Source of the DNA: Litoditis marina
Lineage: Eukaryota > Nematoda > Chromadorea > Rhabditida > Rhabditidae
Length of the DNA: 64,000 nt
Assembly: GCA_964036275.1 (NCBI GenBank)
Contig: OZ038433.1
Location: 4,090,013 to 4,154,012, forward strand
Direction: 5' to 3'
The translations under genes were made by a program, and so were the position numbers. Positions 26,201-37,449 of the stretch are shown piece after piece. Under the pieces are notes generated by a model. That model worked only from the letters and a program-made list of their open reading frames with translations. It ran no database searches and had not been told where the DNA came from. Position 1 is the first letter of the stretch. Each line of letters opens with the position of its first letter.

Positions 26201-26348
26201 GAGCCTAATATCAACAGTTCGAGACTTCACACATATCAAAAACTTGACTAGAAGTTTCGAATTCATACTGTAGGAGTTCACGTGTGTCTGATATAGAGTA
26301 TACCTGTCCGAATATATTGTAGCTGAGGGCTCGACCCAAATCGGACAT
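20276..26348 (-). CDS. RFT1: RFT1 family protein, dolichol-linked oligosaccharide pathway
   Basis: Fourteen exons on the minus strand: 26348-26304, 25849-25764, 25365-25258, 25158-25105, 24899-24813, 24552-24423, 24168-24050, 23834-23704, 23372-23242, 22862-22718, 22108-22011, 21273-21137, 20757-20634, 20425-20276. All phases agree and give 514 residues, close to the usual ~540. RFT1 is a polytopic ER membrane protein of the MOP flippase superfamily, needed for using Man5GlcNAc2-PP-dolichol in N-glycosylation; whether it is itself the flippase is disputed. Family signatures visible are GIVNVRLALLY, LSAFIESLAEPF, RLGSLVARILLAPLEENCY, KLAVWLYGGSLL, AVNGITECFAMASM and SAGFILANSVNMLIRI. Intron 11 uses a GC donor (CACAG|GCACGT). 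Introns carry a foldback MITE (22447-22568), a tandem duplication (near 21664) and a purine-rich tract (25470-25620). It is divergent from SAR1. Confidence 0.95.
21664..21882. repeat. Tandem duplication, two ~109-bp units
   Basis: The segment starting near cacaacggttctgacc and ending tcagttcaaatttgac occurs twice in direct orientation with only a few differences (for example gagcgaacc against gagcaaacc). It lies in the RFT1 intron between exons 22011 and 21273. The near identity suggests a recent event. Confidence 0.85.
22447..22568. repeat. Foldback MITE, AAAGNAGGACGATTATGTG family, copy 1
   Basis: A near-palindrome of about 120 bp. Left arm: aaagtaggacgattatgtg, ccaatctc, cctttaaactgcaat. 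Right arm: attgcagtttaaagg, gagattgg, cacataattgtcattcttt. Two further copies lie back to back at 62373-62619. It lies in the RFT1 intron between exons 22718 and 22108. Confidence 0.85.
24228..24313. repeat. Small foldback element, TTGTAGTTTGA family
   Basis: GTTGTAGTTTGAAGAAAAG at the left end is mirrored by TCAAACTACAAAC at the right, with an inner inverted pair (AAAAGTTGAG/CTCAACTTTT). It lies in the RFT1 intron between exons 24423 and 24168. Confidence 0.65.
25470..25625 (+). repeat. Purine-rich GA tract
   Basis: About 150 bases almost free of pyrimidines on the plus strand (gagagagg, gggagggaga, agagagagagaga). It lies in intron 2 of RFT1 and so is polypyrimidine in the transcript. Low-complexity sequence that could form triplex DNA; no specific role is visible. 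Confidence 0.75.
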
Positions 26349-27085
26349 CTTCGCTTGGGACCTTCAAATTTATTACAGTTCATGTTTATTTAGGTTCGAC
26401 AATTAACTATGTATACATAACATATTCATCGCAGTATCTGGGTTGGGTGGATACCTTCCGCAGTAACGCTAACGTTAGGGTACTGTAGTGTTCAACATCA
26501 AGTGAGTATATAGCGAGATGAACAATAATATAAATAAAACATCATATCATTCAGAGCACTTAAAATGTTTAATATGGGATTAGACCATGCAATTTATTGC
26601 TCCAGCAGCCAGCACAGTGGGTGACCCCTAAATATTAAAGGACACAGCAACGACAACTATCGATTTTTCTAGCTTCTCCGTTTTACTGTATATTTTTACC
26701 AGCATTACAGAAAAAATATGTGAGAATGGTTTGAACACAATTCATTTCGTGAACCATATACTTCTCACGTCGAAAAAGTTTGAAAAAAGAGATCAAATTG
26801 ATATTCTTTTGTCTTTTAGTTAGTATTTTCTATATTATTTTGCTGTGATTTGTGTTTTGCTGTAGGAAATGAACGTTCGAATCAATAATTGCACTTTGCC
26901 GAACTTCCTCATCAACTCACTTTCCTGTAACAATGATTTTAGAAGACTGACGGTCGCTGTGATACACGTGGAAGCAATTCGCTGCGTACCCCGCCGCGTG
27001 CTATACCCTCTGATACTCAGCCAACCCCGCTGCACTATCTCAGCATTCTATTGCTGTTTCTGCTGCTTCTTTTGCCTCAAATAGG
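26349..27085. promoter_or_regulatory. Divergent intergenic region between RFT1 and SAR1
   Basis: The 737 bp separating the two start codons must contain the promoters of both genes. Just before the SAR1 ATG lies a long pyrimidine-rich run ending CAAATAG|G, a good candidate for a spliced-leader acceptor. No TATA box or known factor site could be assigned. Confidence 0.5.
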
Positions 27086-30000
27086 ATGTCTTGGATTTGG
27101 GATTGGTTTTCTGGTGTGCTGAACGCATTGGGTAAGTTTTTCTGTTCATATTCCTAAATTTACCGTCGATTTATGGGAGATAAGCGAGGAAATGAACTTC
27201 CCTGTCATCCTAACGATATTTTGTTTTTTTTAGTCAAGTATTATGCTCGCTCTATTGTCTGGGTCACTCAATGCATCGTGAACTGCTTACACTTGAAAAG
27301 AATATTGCTCAGCAATCAAGTATAATATAGCTTTCATGTGAACTGCTACCCTGCGCCGTTTTAACACGTAACAGCTGTTTCCCTAAAAAAGAAGTGTGTG
27401 GAGGTATATCATATTATATTGATTAGTGCCAATTCCCTTAATATAGATTGTATCAGCTATTTCTCGATGTTTTCAAATTGCCTATTAAAGATGACTATTT
27501 GTCTTCTTTCATCAGGCCGTGTTTTGAATGAACAGAGATTTCACATTTCTGACAGAAAGCCAGCCAGTCAGTTTGTCAAGACATCCAGCTAGCCTATCAA
27601 AGATAATATTCACTTCTCCTTGTCATTAATTCTCTAAATTTCAGGTCTGACCAAGAAAAATGGCAAGCTTGTCTTCTTGGGCCTGGATAATGCTGGAAAG
27701 ACAACTTTGTTGCATATGCTGAAGGATGACAGGATGGCTCAGCACGTGCCAACACTCCACCCTAGTGAGTTACATTGCCTTTAAAACAGTTTCACCGAAA
27801 TATTGAGTGGTGATCTACCACATAATGCCTATTCACGTTGTACGCGTAATGTATGATTGATATTAACACGTCATGGCCATGCCTACGAAATGCTCACATT
27901 CTCACAAATTCAGTTTCTTACTCACCTATGTCTTTACTTGGGATATGTCCAAGCGCTTCAGCTGATGTGATCCTAGACGCCAGTTATTGCCGAATATTGG
28001 ACATAGTATTGTACTCGAGTACTTACTAATTTGGGTTGTATATTAATATTTAATCTTCATTTCCTTGAATACATCGTCGTTCGGTGTAGTTGTTGAAAAT
28101 GGTGAACCAGAAAGCGTTTAGAAGTTGAAATATCTCTGCCCTGTAGCTGTAGAGTGAGAAAATGGGTGAATATGAATAGGTTTCATGATTGTTCTCTAGT
28201 TTTGGGCTTGCTAAGTGTTGTGAAATAGATAATGACGATCAGTTATTGGTAACCTGGTATTATTTACCCTTGGACAATGAAGAGCTTGAGGTAAGGTAGC
28301 TCATATATTGCTCTCAACATGTATTCCTGCATTTTCGTTTCGTTTCGTGAGCTCGTGAGTGTTTGGTAGTTGGTACGCTTGTAGAATTATACGGTTTATA
28401 TCCGATTCTTTTCTATCTTCATGACGTTTATGACTTCTACTATAATTCTACTAACTACTATATACTATTCTATAATATTATCCGATTATGGCGTTTTTCG
28501 CTTTCACGGCAGCATAGTTTCAGTAGTTATAAATTGGTTGATGTTAATATTGACCTCACTACATATGTGTATGAGAGGTTGAGAGGAAAACTTCCGTCAA
28601 TTGAATTTTCTCGAATTCGAACTTGTGATTTTGAATTGAAATAGCCTGCCCATTCGCTAACTCAACCTTTTGCTGTTGTATTAATTCAGCAACCGTTTTT
28701 GGTTCACATTCACGATTTTCATTGACCTGTGTCGGTTTTATGTTGGTGATCGTTAACGTCAATTCATTCGATCTCTTAATCAGTTCACTCATTTTAGTGT
28801 TCCAACCCTTTTTTATATCTCTTTTGCTTCAACATGTTGTATTGGGATTTTAGCAATACCCAACAGAATCCGTACCTTTTTATAAGTTCATTGGATTGAA
28901 GTGTCCTGTAATTCGCCTTATAGTGCGTATAGTGGATATGCTAGAAACAGACATATTCCGAGACCTGACTATCAGGAGATAAGGATGGTGCGATCAGCTG
29001 ATGCTGATATTTTTAGTTTCTAATGCAAATCGATATGTTCGAATCCTCGTCTTGTTCTACTAAATAACCTGTTGAAACTTATCAAAAAGGTTTTAAAATT
29101 ACCACACATGCATTGTAACGGAGTTTGGGTATGATAATACGTTAGCCTATTCCCGAATATTGCTTGATTTTTATTCATCAACATTCAAAGAATGTGGGAT
29201 GTGGCACTCTCTTATTAGACAAAGAGGAAAAAACGATAAATTTCATTGATATTTCTCTTGCATTTCAACTTCTAGTTTGTTTGTACTTATATAAAACATT
29301 GGGACTAGTAGCTTCAGTACTTAGAACATTAAATAAAAAGGAAAATAACGTGTTTTTTAATGGATAGTCAAGTGTGTTCGCCAATACAAGTAGTTGTCCT
29401 TCCGGTTTATGGAGCGCTCTATCATTTCTTCGCAGCTGAGAGTCAGCTGACGCAAGGCGCGCGCCTTTGTCATGAGAGATGTCACACCGTTGTGTGTATA
29501 CACTTAAAGGGGAAATATATGTACTCGACTTGTCTATAAATGAAAACGAGAATTTGGTTGAACCGTTGAACTGTTTTGGATGTACAAGGAGTATTGAGGA
29601 CACAACGTGGTTCGAGTTATGTGTAGTATGTAGTTATGTCAAGAATGGAAAGTGTACATACTGTGATGTGTGATCGCATTTTTTTCCCAACCTCAAGACA
29701 AGCACAAAATTACCACATTCGGTTCAGATGATGAATATTAAGGGCAAAATTTCACATTCTTTGCCTACTTTCAATGTGTATTTGATGATTGATTGACGCT
29801 TTTTAGATTGTTCCACCGGCTTAAAGATACCTTACCCATCTAGAGCTATTAATATGTGATTTCGTATTTGTAACTTGTACTTTTTAGCATCGGAAGAGTT
29901 GTCGTTGGGAGGAATTCGTTTCACTACTTTTGATCTCGGCGGTCACGCACAGGGTTTGTTCTAGTTTGGAATACTACAACTATGTAAAAAAAATTCTCGG

Positions 30001-31149
30001 CATACGGAAAAAAATGGTTCATCCTAACCTGAAAAAAGTTATTCGGTTATTTCATTTTACTTGGATTCATTTTTTATTTCTCGTTTGAGTGTTGTACTTG
30101 CTTTCCTCTACTAATCTCCTAGTTCCGTTTGCAACTCCGCCGTTTGCAACTAGCTGTTTCTCTACTTTATTGTTTCCAGCTCGTCGAGTGTGGAAGGACT
30201 ACTTTCCTGCTGTAGATGCAATCGTTTTTCTGGTTGATTGTGCTGACTTGGAACGAATTGCTGAGAGCAAGACTGAGCTCGAGTCTTTGCTCAGAGACGA
30301 ACAGGTAGGAGTTATTGCGCCAACCATGTCCAAGTATACGTGCAATGGGTGAGTCCCCAGGTTCTGCATTTCTCTCCAGTTTAGTTCTCTCACATTGGAA
30401 ATTCTTTCTCCCAAGAGACTAGTGCCAATGTATCGAGACTCGACTTTTCGGATGATTCGAGTGTTACAGGTGGCTGCTTCTCCAATTGTCGTACTGGGAA
30501 ACAAAATCGACAAGCCAAATGCGTTGAGTGAGGATCAGTTGAAGTGGCACCTTGGAATTCAACACATGGTTACTGGAAAAGGTTAGCGCCAAGTTTATTT
30601 TTTATTATTTGTGAGACGGTATTATCCGGTGGGCCACTTTTAGGTATTTAGTTAATTGATTTCATTTATTTTCTCAATCTTTTGTCAAGACATGTATGAC
30701 AGCATGGTATGCATTCAATAACGAGACAGTATGGTATTCAATGGGGTGCAAAATTTCGAGTACCGATTTTTTTTTCTCTGACTTCAACAATGGATTTTAT
30801 TTAAGTTTGTCTTTTGAAAGGGGATATATTGAGATTATTTCGTGTTCAGTGTAATCCTAGCTCCTACCAAACCAGGTAAGATTACCCAAATACCGGTCAG
30901 TTGAAAAGTTGGCCTGATAACACTCACAATTTCCCGCGCCCTCGTATTTTCTAGAATTATTCTAAATTCTCTAGAGTTCCACAGAGATGGTTTACTTTTG
31001 TAGTTGTTTTGGGACTGTTATATCTCATTTCAGGTGAAATTTCTCGAAATGACCTCTCTTCACGACCGTTGGAGGTGTTTATGTGTTCGGTCCTGAGGAG
31101 GCAGGGATATGGCGAGGGATTCCGTTGGCTGGCCCAGTATCTCGACTAG
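27086..31149 (+). CDS. sar-1: SAR1 small GTPase (COPII coat assembly)
   Basis: Six exons: 27086-27131, 27645-27764, 29888-29953, 30180-30304, 30470-30581, 31034-31149. They join in phase to a complete 194-residue protein, the normal length. SAR1 is the GTPase that inserts an N-terminal amphipathic helix into the ER membrane and recruits SEC23/24 and SEC13/31 for ER-to-Golgi vesicles. Visible motifs: aromatic amphipathic N-terminus ([10 protein letters not shown]), P-loop GLDNAGKT (residues 28-35), switch I HVPTLHPTSEE, DLGGH (71-75, His75 being the catalytic-type residue of the SAR1/ARF family), NKID (130-133) and the family C-terminus [16 protein letters not shown]. The 2.1-kb intron 2 holds nothing recognisable. 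An acceptor-like site lies directly before the ATG, suggesting trans-splicing. Identification is near certain. Confidence 0.97.
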
Positions 31150-31932
31150 AGCCCTTCCCTTCAACCCCTCTTCATTTCCTCGTTTATCTGGTGCGGTAGT
31201 TGTTCTCTCTGCTCAGTTGTGCTATCGCCTGACCCGAAAAAGTGGTTAAAGAGTCTATTTTCTGCTATTACTCTGATTCGCATAGGGTTGTATTGGTGGA
31301 TCACAAGGTGTATTTCTCCTCTTTTCTCTCTCCTGTTCTATCTATTCTACACGAGTTTTCACTCTCGCCCCTGAAGTTTAGTTTTGTGTAGCTGGTCTGG
31401 TTGATTAGTCGAGGAGAGCTGTCATATGCGAAGTTCAACCCATTGTTCGTATTCTACATTCGACCAGTTCCCATTCCCCCTGTGATTTCTGTATAATATG
31501 CCTACCACGTTCACCCACTTCATAGTTAACTCTAGAATTTATCCACTGATAAGGGCCTCTTTCTTTCAGCTAAGTTCGCTACCGTAATCATCGGTTCGCT
31601 CTTATTTATGCTGTTATTGTCTGGGTATAGTTTGTTTACTACTGTTTTTGTCTTGTATCGGTTGAAAGTTCGTTTCGCCTGCCTACACCTCTCAACCTTT
31701 ATTCGATCGCTAACTATGATGTTATTGAGAGATTTTACCGTGATAAGTTATTGTGTATTGCGTATAAATAGTTTGTAAACATGTTCTCTTCATTAGATGG
31801 TTTTGTGTTCGGTGAAAACATTCTAGTCGTCCAAAAATTGGAACATAAACCTGCCCCTCATTGTATAAATGGATTGACCTACTTTTTCCAATTCTTATAT
31901 GTGTTTTCGCGCCAAATTAACCAACCATTTGC

Positions 31933-34900
31933 ATGGAAGTAGCAGCCCGTTTTCCGCCAGATCAAAAGAAGGCTGACAAAGATGTGGTAGGTTATTAGTC
32001 TGTTCCACTCATTCGTGGCACTACAGTATAATATTGAAAATTCCAGGTATGTTTAAGACACGGTAAAGTATTGGGAAAGATTCGTGACTCCGTTCTTGTT
32101 CTCTACTTGTACTACCAATTATCGAGAAACACTTTTTCAGAAAAATGTGTGTTTATTATAAACTGAATATTAGACAATTGTACCGAATACAGTAAGATGT
32201 TACGGATAGACGAAACCAATTATACGTTCGAAAGCAACATTCACCAAAAGCCCTGTCTAAAACAAATATATGTGTTGTGTCGGTCTGAGATCTCGAATCT
32301 TAGTTTGCTCTCTTTCTCTGTTATTTAATAGAAAGAGTGTATGGTTAGGTTCTCTTCAACATCAACCCGAGTCTAGTGTTCTGGGTCGGTTTCATCCCCC
32401 CTCTGGCCGGGGCCATTATTGCTATCGGAACAGCACTTACAGTACACCAAGATGCCGTTACCAACTACAATTGGATGTGCGGGGTAAGCAACCATGCAGT
32501 TTCAATCACAAACTCTAAATTCACTTCATCAGAGCTTATAGCATCTCAATTCAGTTGTTATTTTTGCTAACATTGAATGTTGGTGGCAAACTTTGCCAAC
32601 TGTCGTTCATACATCTTCAGAGGGATAAGTATAAGTTCCCTATTCTTAGAAGACCGAGGGAGTTGAAATCACATATTGTTTTTGCTTGAAACGGAGGAAT
32701 CGTGATGAAACCAAATGCCATCATCATCACTTTCTGAGTTGAGCTGAGTGTTTAGTACTAGTTGCCCTGTCGGCCACCTACTTACCAAGTCGTCGGGGAT
32801 ACTGTGTGTTCCACTTATGTTTCTGACCATTTAGAAATTTTCTCCTTTTCACTCGAGAAAAGTTGTGTGGTGTGAACCAGACAAAAGATAAAAGTGATGA
32901 TTTACGTGTCCCGATCCTATGACAGGATGGGCTATCCCGGTGATTTACAGATTAGCACAACTGGTTTGGTCATCCTTGAATTTCGCCAAAAGAGACTGGA
33001 AAGATTCCTTTTCATCCCGACACTTTCCTTTTGTACAAGATACAACTAGTTGTGGGGACTAGGATTTGTGGAGATGGGAGACTTCGTTGTGAGGCGGGAT
33101 ATTTGTGCATACGGCATCTGGGAAGATACGCAGAAAACACACTGTATCCGGTGCTTTTATTTTTGAAAACCCCGTTCATATTATGTATTTTTAATATTCA
33201 TGTTCAGCGTGCCTACCTCCCCAGTCTTTCTCGTATAATCAACTTGGACTTCGAGGGAGTTTTCTGGCAATTGTTCATCTACTTCCACACCCCTCTTCGA
33301 ATACTCGAGCTGTTCGTAGGATGTCAGTTTGATTTCCGATTTCGACCACTCAATCAGCGTGACGCATCATTCCACCATTTTGGAGAAGTGATTCCCATTA
33401 TGTGGGTGGTCCCGTAGCAACCAATCAAACAGAAAAGAGAAGCTTATATTCGTCGCCAACGTGAAGAGGTTTATTTCTGCTAGTTGATCTAGTTGGGTCC
33501 CATGTAGCAAGACTGGTCGGTACGGGGCTTGAACACCTGGGGGGCGGACTGGCCACCAAAAAAAAATAAAAGTCAGGGCCGGACCGGGAGTGTACTGTAT
33601 ATCTCACTTTCCGCTGTGTAAGCACACATGTCTTCGATTCCAAGGCTAGACCGTTATGTGCTCTAATAGCGCAGTGGTTAGCGCCCTGCTACGAATATTT
33701 TGCTCGCAGGTTTGATTCTTGCGAGAGAGAGGAAATTTATAAATTTGACACTCACTATACAGCAAATGAAGTTGACATACAATCTACCAGTTGAGCTTAG
33801 CTTGGCTTAAATACAGTAAACTAGCGTGGCAAGTGTTCAAATCGGTGTTGATGCTAATCTTTCAAATTATAAAAGGCAATTTTCAACTGAAAGAAATAGA
33901 GACTGAACTAGGTTTCCCCAGAGAACAATACCTAGAGCGATCCCTGTATGAGTTCGTGTACTTGACTGAATTTAAACAGGGGGTTCTCCGAGAGGGTCTT
34001 CATTCTGATTTTGACTTATTCAAAGTGAAAATGTCTAGACTGTACATCATTATATCGATCTGAACCCATAACCTCTGTTCACATTGAAAGACTAACACTA
34101 TTTTCCAAAGATCACACCCAATCCTAAGAAATTGGTTGTGGGTTTTCAAATACATTATCCACAGTCAGCTTAGGGAGTAATAAATGATTTTTTACTCAAA
34201 CTAGCTACACCTGAGAGGGTCGTAACGGTTTTCTATGACATTAAAGTTTTCCTGCCGTGAAAGCTGTAGTTAGTTTGTTTAAACTTCTAGCTCAACAAAA
34301 CAGATAATTCTTATAAATACCTCTCGGTACCCCGGCAGAACAGTACTGGAAAAGAGCATTCATATATAAATTTCGTTTAAATATGAAAAATTATCACGCA
34401 ATGAGAGTGCTTATTCACGAAACAGTTTACAGTTAATCGCTATAGTCGTCTGCGTCGCTCCACTATCTCGTGGCCCAATCTATACACTTTCACCAGATAT
34501 TGTTATTTCATCTTCGGATCTTTGGAGGTTGTGTTCTTAGTTGGACTATCAGCCGTTGGGGAGAAAGAACATGGAAGTGGGTCCACAATACTCTCAAATC
34601 GAATGGAGTTAGAAGTGTAACATGAATGAAACGTTCAAATCAAACGTTTTGAAGTGCAGAGTTACACTCATGGTATAGGAAGAGACCAAATATATTAACT
34701 GTAGTTTGATCCCGATACACGCCACAACTCACGAGTTTCGACCAAAAAGCAACCGGATAAAACAGCAAACATAGCGGTATTAGTATAAAAAACGAGTGTA
34801 AAGAAAGTAAAGATTAGTTTTGGATAAACATCTACAAGAAATATAAAAGAAGTCCAATAAAAATATTTTGAGGAAAAGTCTAATCTCGCTCGGTTTAAAA

Positions 34901-37396
34901 ATTCAAAAAAAAGATACCTAGTTTTTTGCTACCGGAAGAAAACTTCCGACTGCGACTCACAATAATCTAGCTTATACTCCGTTGTTTTCAAGAGAAGCGA
35001 GATTAGCATTTTCCTCAAAATATTTTTATTGGACTTCTTTTATATTTCTTGTACATGTTTATCCAAAACTAATCTTTACTTTCTTTACACTCGTTTTTTA
35101 TACTAATTGAACTCTTTTTCTATGGTTACGAAGTAACGGTCATTTTTGATAAAAATGATATTTTTGAACAATAATCTAAACAAGGAATTTTATGTTTTTC
35201 TATTGGAGTTTTAAACCGCGCCGTAGTTCAGAACGTTTGTGTAGTTGTAACCTCGTTCAAGTGATAGCAAATTTTGTGCTCCAAGCAGGAATCGAACCTC
35301 CGTTCGCCGTGCGTAAATAGAGCTTTTATCCAATCCGCCATTCAGACATGTGAATAGGAATGAAAACCAAGCTGTACCCGCCTGTCATGAGATCTCCATT
35401 GGAAAAATGATTCCTACTACACGTTTAACTCTTCTTTCATTTTTATTTTCACAAAACCGGTCGATCCATAATTTTTGCGAGACCATTTTCGGTCGTCTCA
35501 CACGTAATATTCAAATTTACGACACACCTGAAAAATACGTATACCTCAACTTTTTTATGGCTTTTTAACAGTGTAAAGAATTATGAAATAAGTTGTTTTT
35601 GAGCAAAACTATGCCCAGATTTGAGGAGGCGGACACTTGCCGCCGCCGCCGCCGCCCCGCACGGAAGCCATTTCTGCGAGACGTTGGGTCCTCTAACTCC
35701 TCTCAACAAATTTTTTCTTGGAACGTGAACTTAATTTCTTGTAGACGTGTTGCCCTTCAGTAATTCATGCAAATATCTAGGGAAATGGTCGACTTACTTT
35801 GAAGAAAATTGTAATAAACTGTTTTGTATTGTCTGCAGACCTTTGAACAAAAACTAATCTGCGCAGCGCTCCGCGCTGCGCCCGATAGAAAAGCATATAC
35901 CATATGGAGTTGCTTTGGAGAGCGGACCCTATACGTAAAGATAAGTTGATCGAATACACTTTATTCTGTTCTCAAGAAAATATGAGTTGTCTTATCATAG
36001 TCAGCTAAATGTTTTCATAAGCTAGCAATGCAACTTTGGTACTCTGTTTGCATTGTACGTTTCATCAAGCGAGTTATACATACGAAACCAGAAAAAAATC
36101 GTTGCAGTTGTCCACCTCTTCTTCTTTTATACTTTTGGAGTATTTGCTTTTCTGTTTTTTGTGACCAATACAATATGTCACAGTCAGTCTCTTCTACATC
36201 TCCATCCCTACGTGAGTTGTAAAATTTTCAATGCGAGGTCAGAGAACGATTGGTATAGTCGGTTCCACCCTTCCATAGCCTCTTACAGAAAGGCGTGGAA
36301 TGATCGAAGGAAAATAGTATAGAGAGACAAACCGACTATTTGTGATTTCTTTGAATGTCTCTCAGTAATGGGAAAGGTCGTACTGCTCGTGAACTCGGGC
36401 AACTTTGGGGTCAACCCTGCTTCCAACCACTGAGTAATTCCTACTGCTACCATTCTTGCCCTTCTCCGCCACCTCGATTGCCAGTAGTTTGGCTTGCTTT
36501 GCCTTTTCAACCAGAGTCTAAAACTCTCCCAAAAGTACATCATGCTTACATCTTTCTTGTTTTCTAGGGTATTCTCTCGTATCGATTGAAGCTATTATTC
36601 TGTGGACTCTACCTGGTGTCCGTTCCGCTTATTGCTCTATTCTACACCATGTATTGGAAGTTATGTATCACTGTTGGTTAGTAGTTCTCCTTGAGTTCCA
36701 ATGGAAATCAACTGTGTACTAGTGACTAGCTCAGATCAGCAATGCATGTGTGTAGGAAATTGTCGCTGACAACTCTTTTAAATGAATCACCTGGTAATTA
36801 TGAATCCGACAGTACACTCTTTCAAAATTTCAGCACTTAACGGCATACATTTCAATTCAACGGATTTTCAGTGGGACGATGTGGATATTATAGCTTGATA
36901 TCACGGTATTGAATTTGTTGAATTCGAAAACTCAAATAGCAACCTTAACCTTATACTGCATCCACGTATTTTATACATTTAGCTTACGAACTGTTCGCTC
37001 TAACGGAATACGCTGACGTGATGATCAGTATGGCATACCATGCATGCGCCTTCCTCGACATCAGACATAAGGTAAGAGGCGGTAGAGTGGTATCGATGGG
37101 TAACCCCATCAGCACCATTCATGCATTTCCCGTTTCGCTTTCGTTTCTCGTTTCTCGAGCTTGACTATAATGTAGCTCGGTCACCGAAGTTTCTTTTGAG
37201 TACTCGACGCTACTTTCACTTTTCCGAGATCGTTAAGGCCCGGAGCCCTGGAGTGCTTCGAGAGGAAAATTAAGGTCAAAAGCGCACCGCGTGAGCTCAA
37301 CCATTTTTGTAGTATATCGTAAACACAGTTATTCAATTTGAAATATATAAAAAGGGGTTTCAGAGAGTTATAGTTGCCAGCTGCGCACTGGTATGA
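31933..37396 (+). CDS. PGAP2: PGAP2/FRAG1 family protein, GPI-anchor lipid remodelling
   Basis: Eight exons: 31933-31986, 32349-32483, 33208-33315, 34426-34576, 36108-36211, 36568-36676, 36983-37071, 37364-37396. Phases agree and give 260 residues, similar to the ~254 of human PGAP2. PGAP2 is a Golgi membrane protein needed for fatty-acid remodelling of GPI anchors. Family landmarks in order are GFIPPLAGAIIAI (TM1), the luminal CGRAYLPSLSRII matching the family's NYLPSVSA, FHTPLRILELF, FGSLEVVFLVGLS, the KLLFCGLYLVSVPLIALFY helix and EYADVMISMAYHACAF followed by a short tail. Exon 4 start (after CGAAACAG) was chosen because it alone keeps phase. Intron 4 hosts copy 2 of the 1.1-kb element and intron 3 a tRNA-like repeat. 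It lies 783 bp after SAR1 on the same strand; that gap is long for a typical worm operon. Confidence 0.9.
33658..33730 (+). repeat. tRNA-like fragment (SINE head), copy 2
   Basis: GCTCTAATAGCGCAGTGGTTAGCGC resembles an acceptor plus D-arm with an A box, and GCAGGTTTGATTCTTGC folds as a T-arm with a B-box-like loop. The anticodon arm does not pair and no anticodon can be assigned. The related copy at 3555-3622 shares the gctcgcaggtt segment, so this is a dispersed tRNA-derived repeat. It lies in intron 3 of PGAP2. Confidence 0.5.
34776..35885 (-). mobile_element. 1.1-kb palindrome-tailed element, copy 2
   Basis: Reverse-oriented near-identical copy of 5481-6602. In this orientation the palindromic tail comes first (arms 34787-34890 and 34993-35101) and the GC-rich hairpin end last (35861-35885). 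It includes the tRNA-like segment and a shorter (CGC)n run. It lies inside PGAP2 intron 4. The few differences visible (for example a single-base change in the arm, catctacaag for catgtacaag) indicate recent spread. Confidence 0.8.
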
Positions 37397-37449
37397 AAAA
37401 ATTCAAATCAAAGCATCCCAAACAGATTTCATTGTCTACAAAAGAGAAT

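Noticed and set aside
33658..33730. Functional tRNA gene
   Set aside because: The D-arm and T-arm fold, but the anticodon arm and 3' acceptor strand do not pair.
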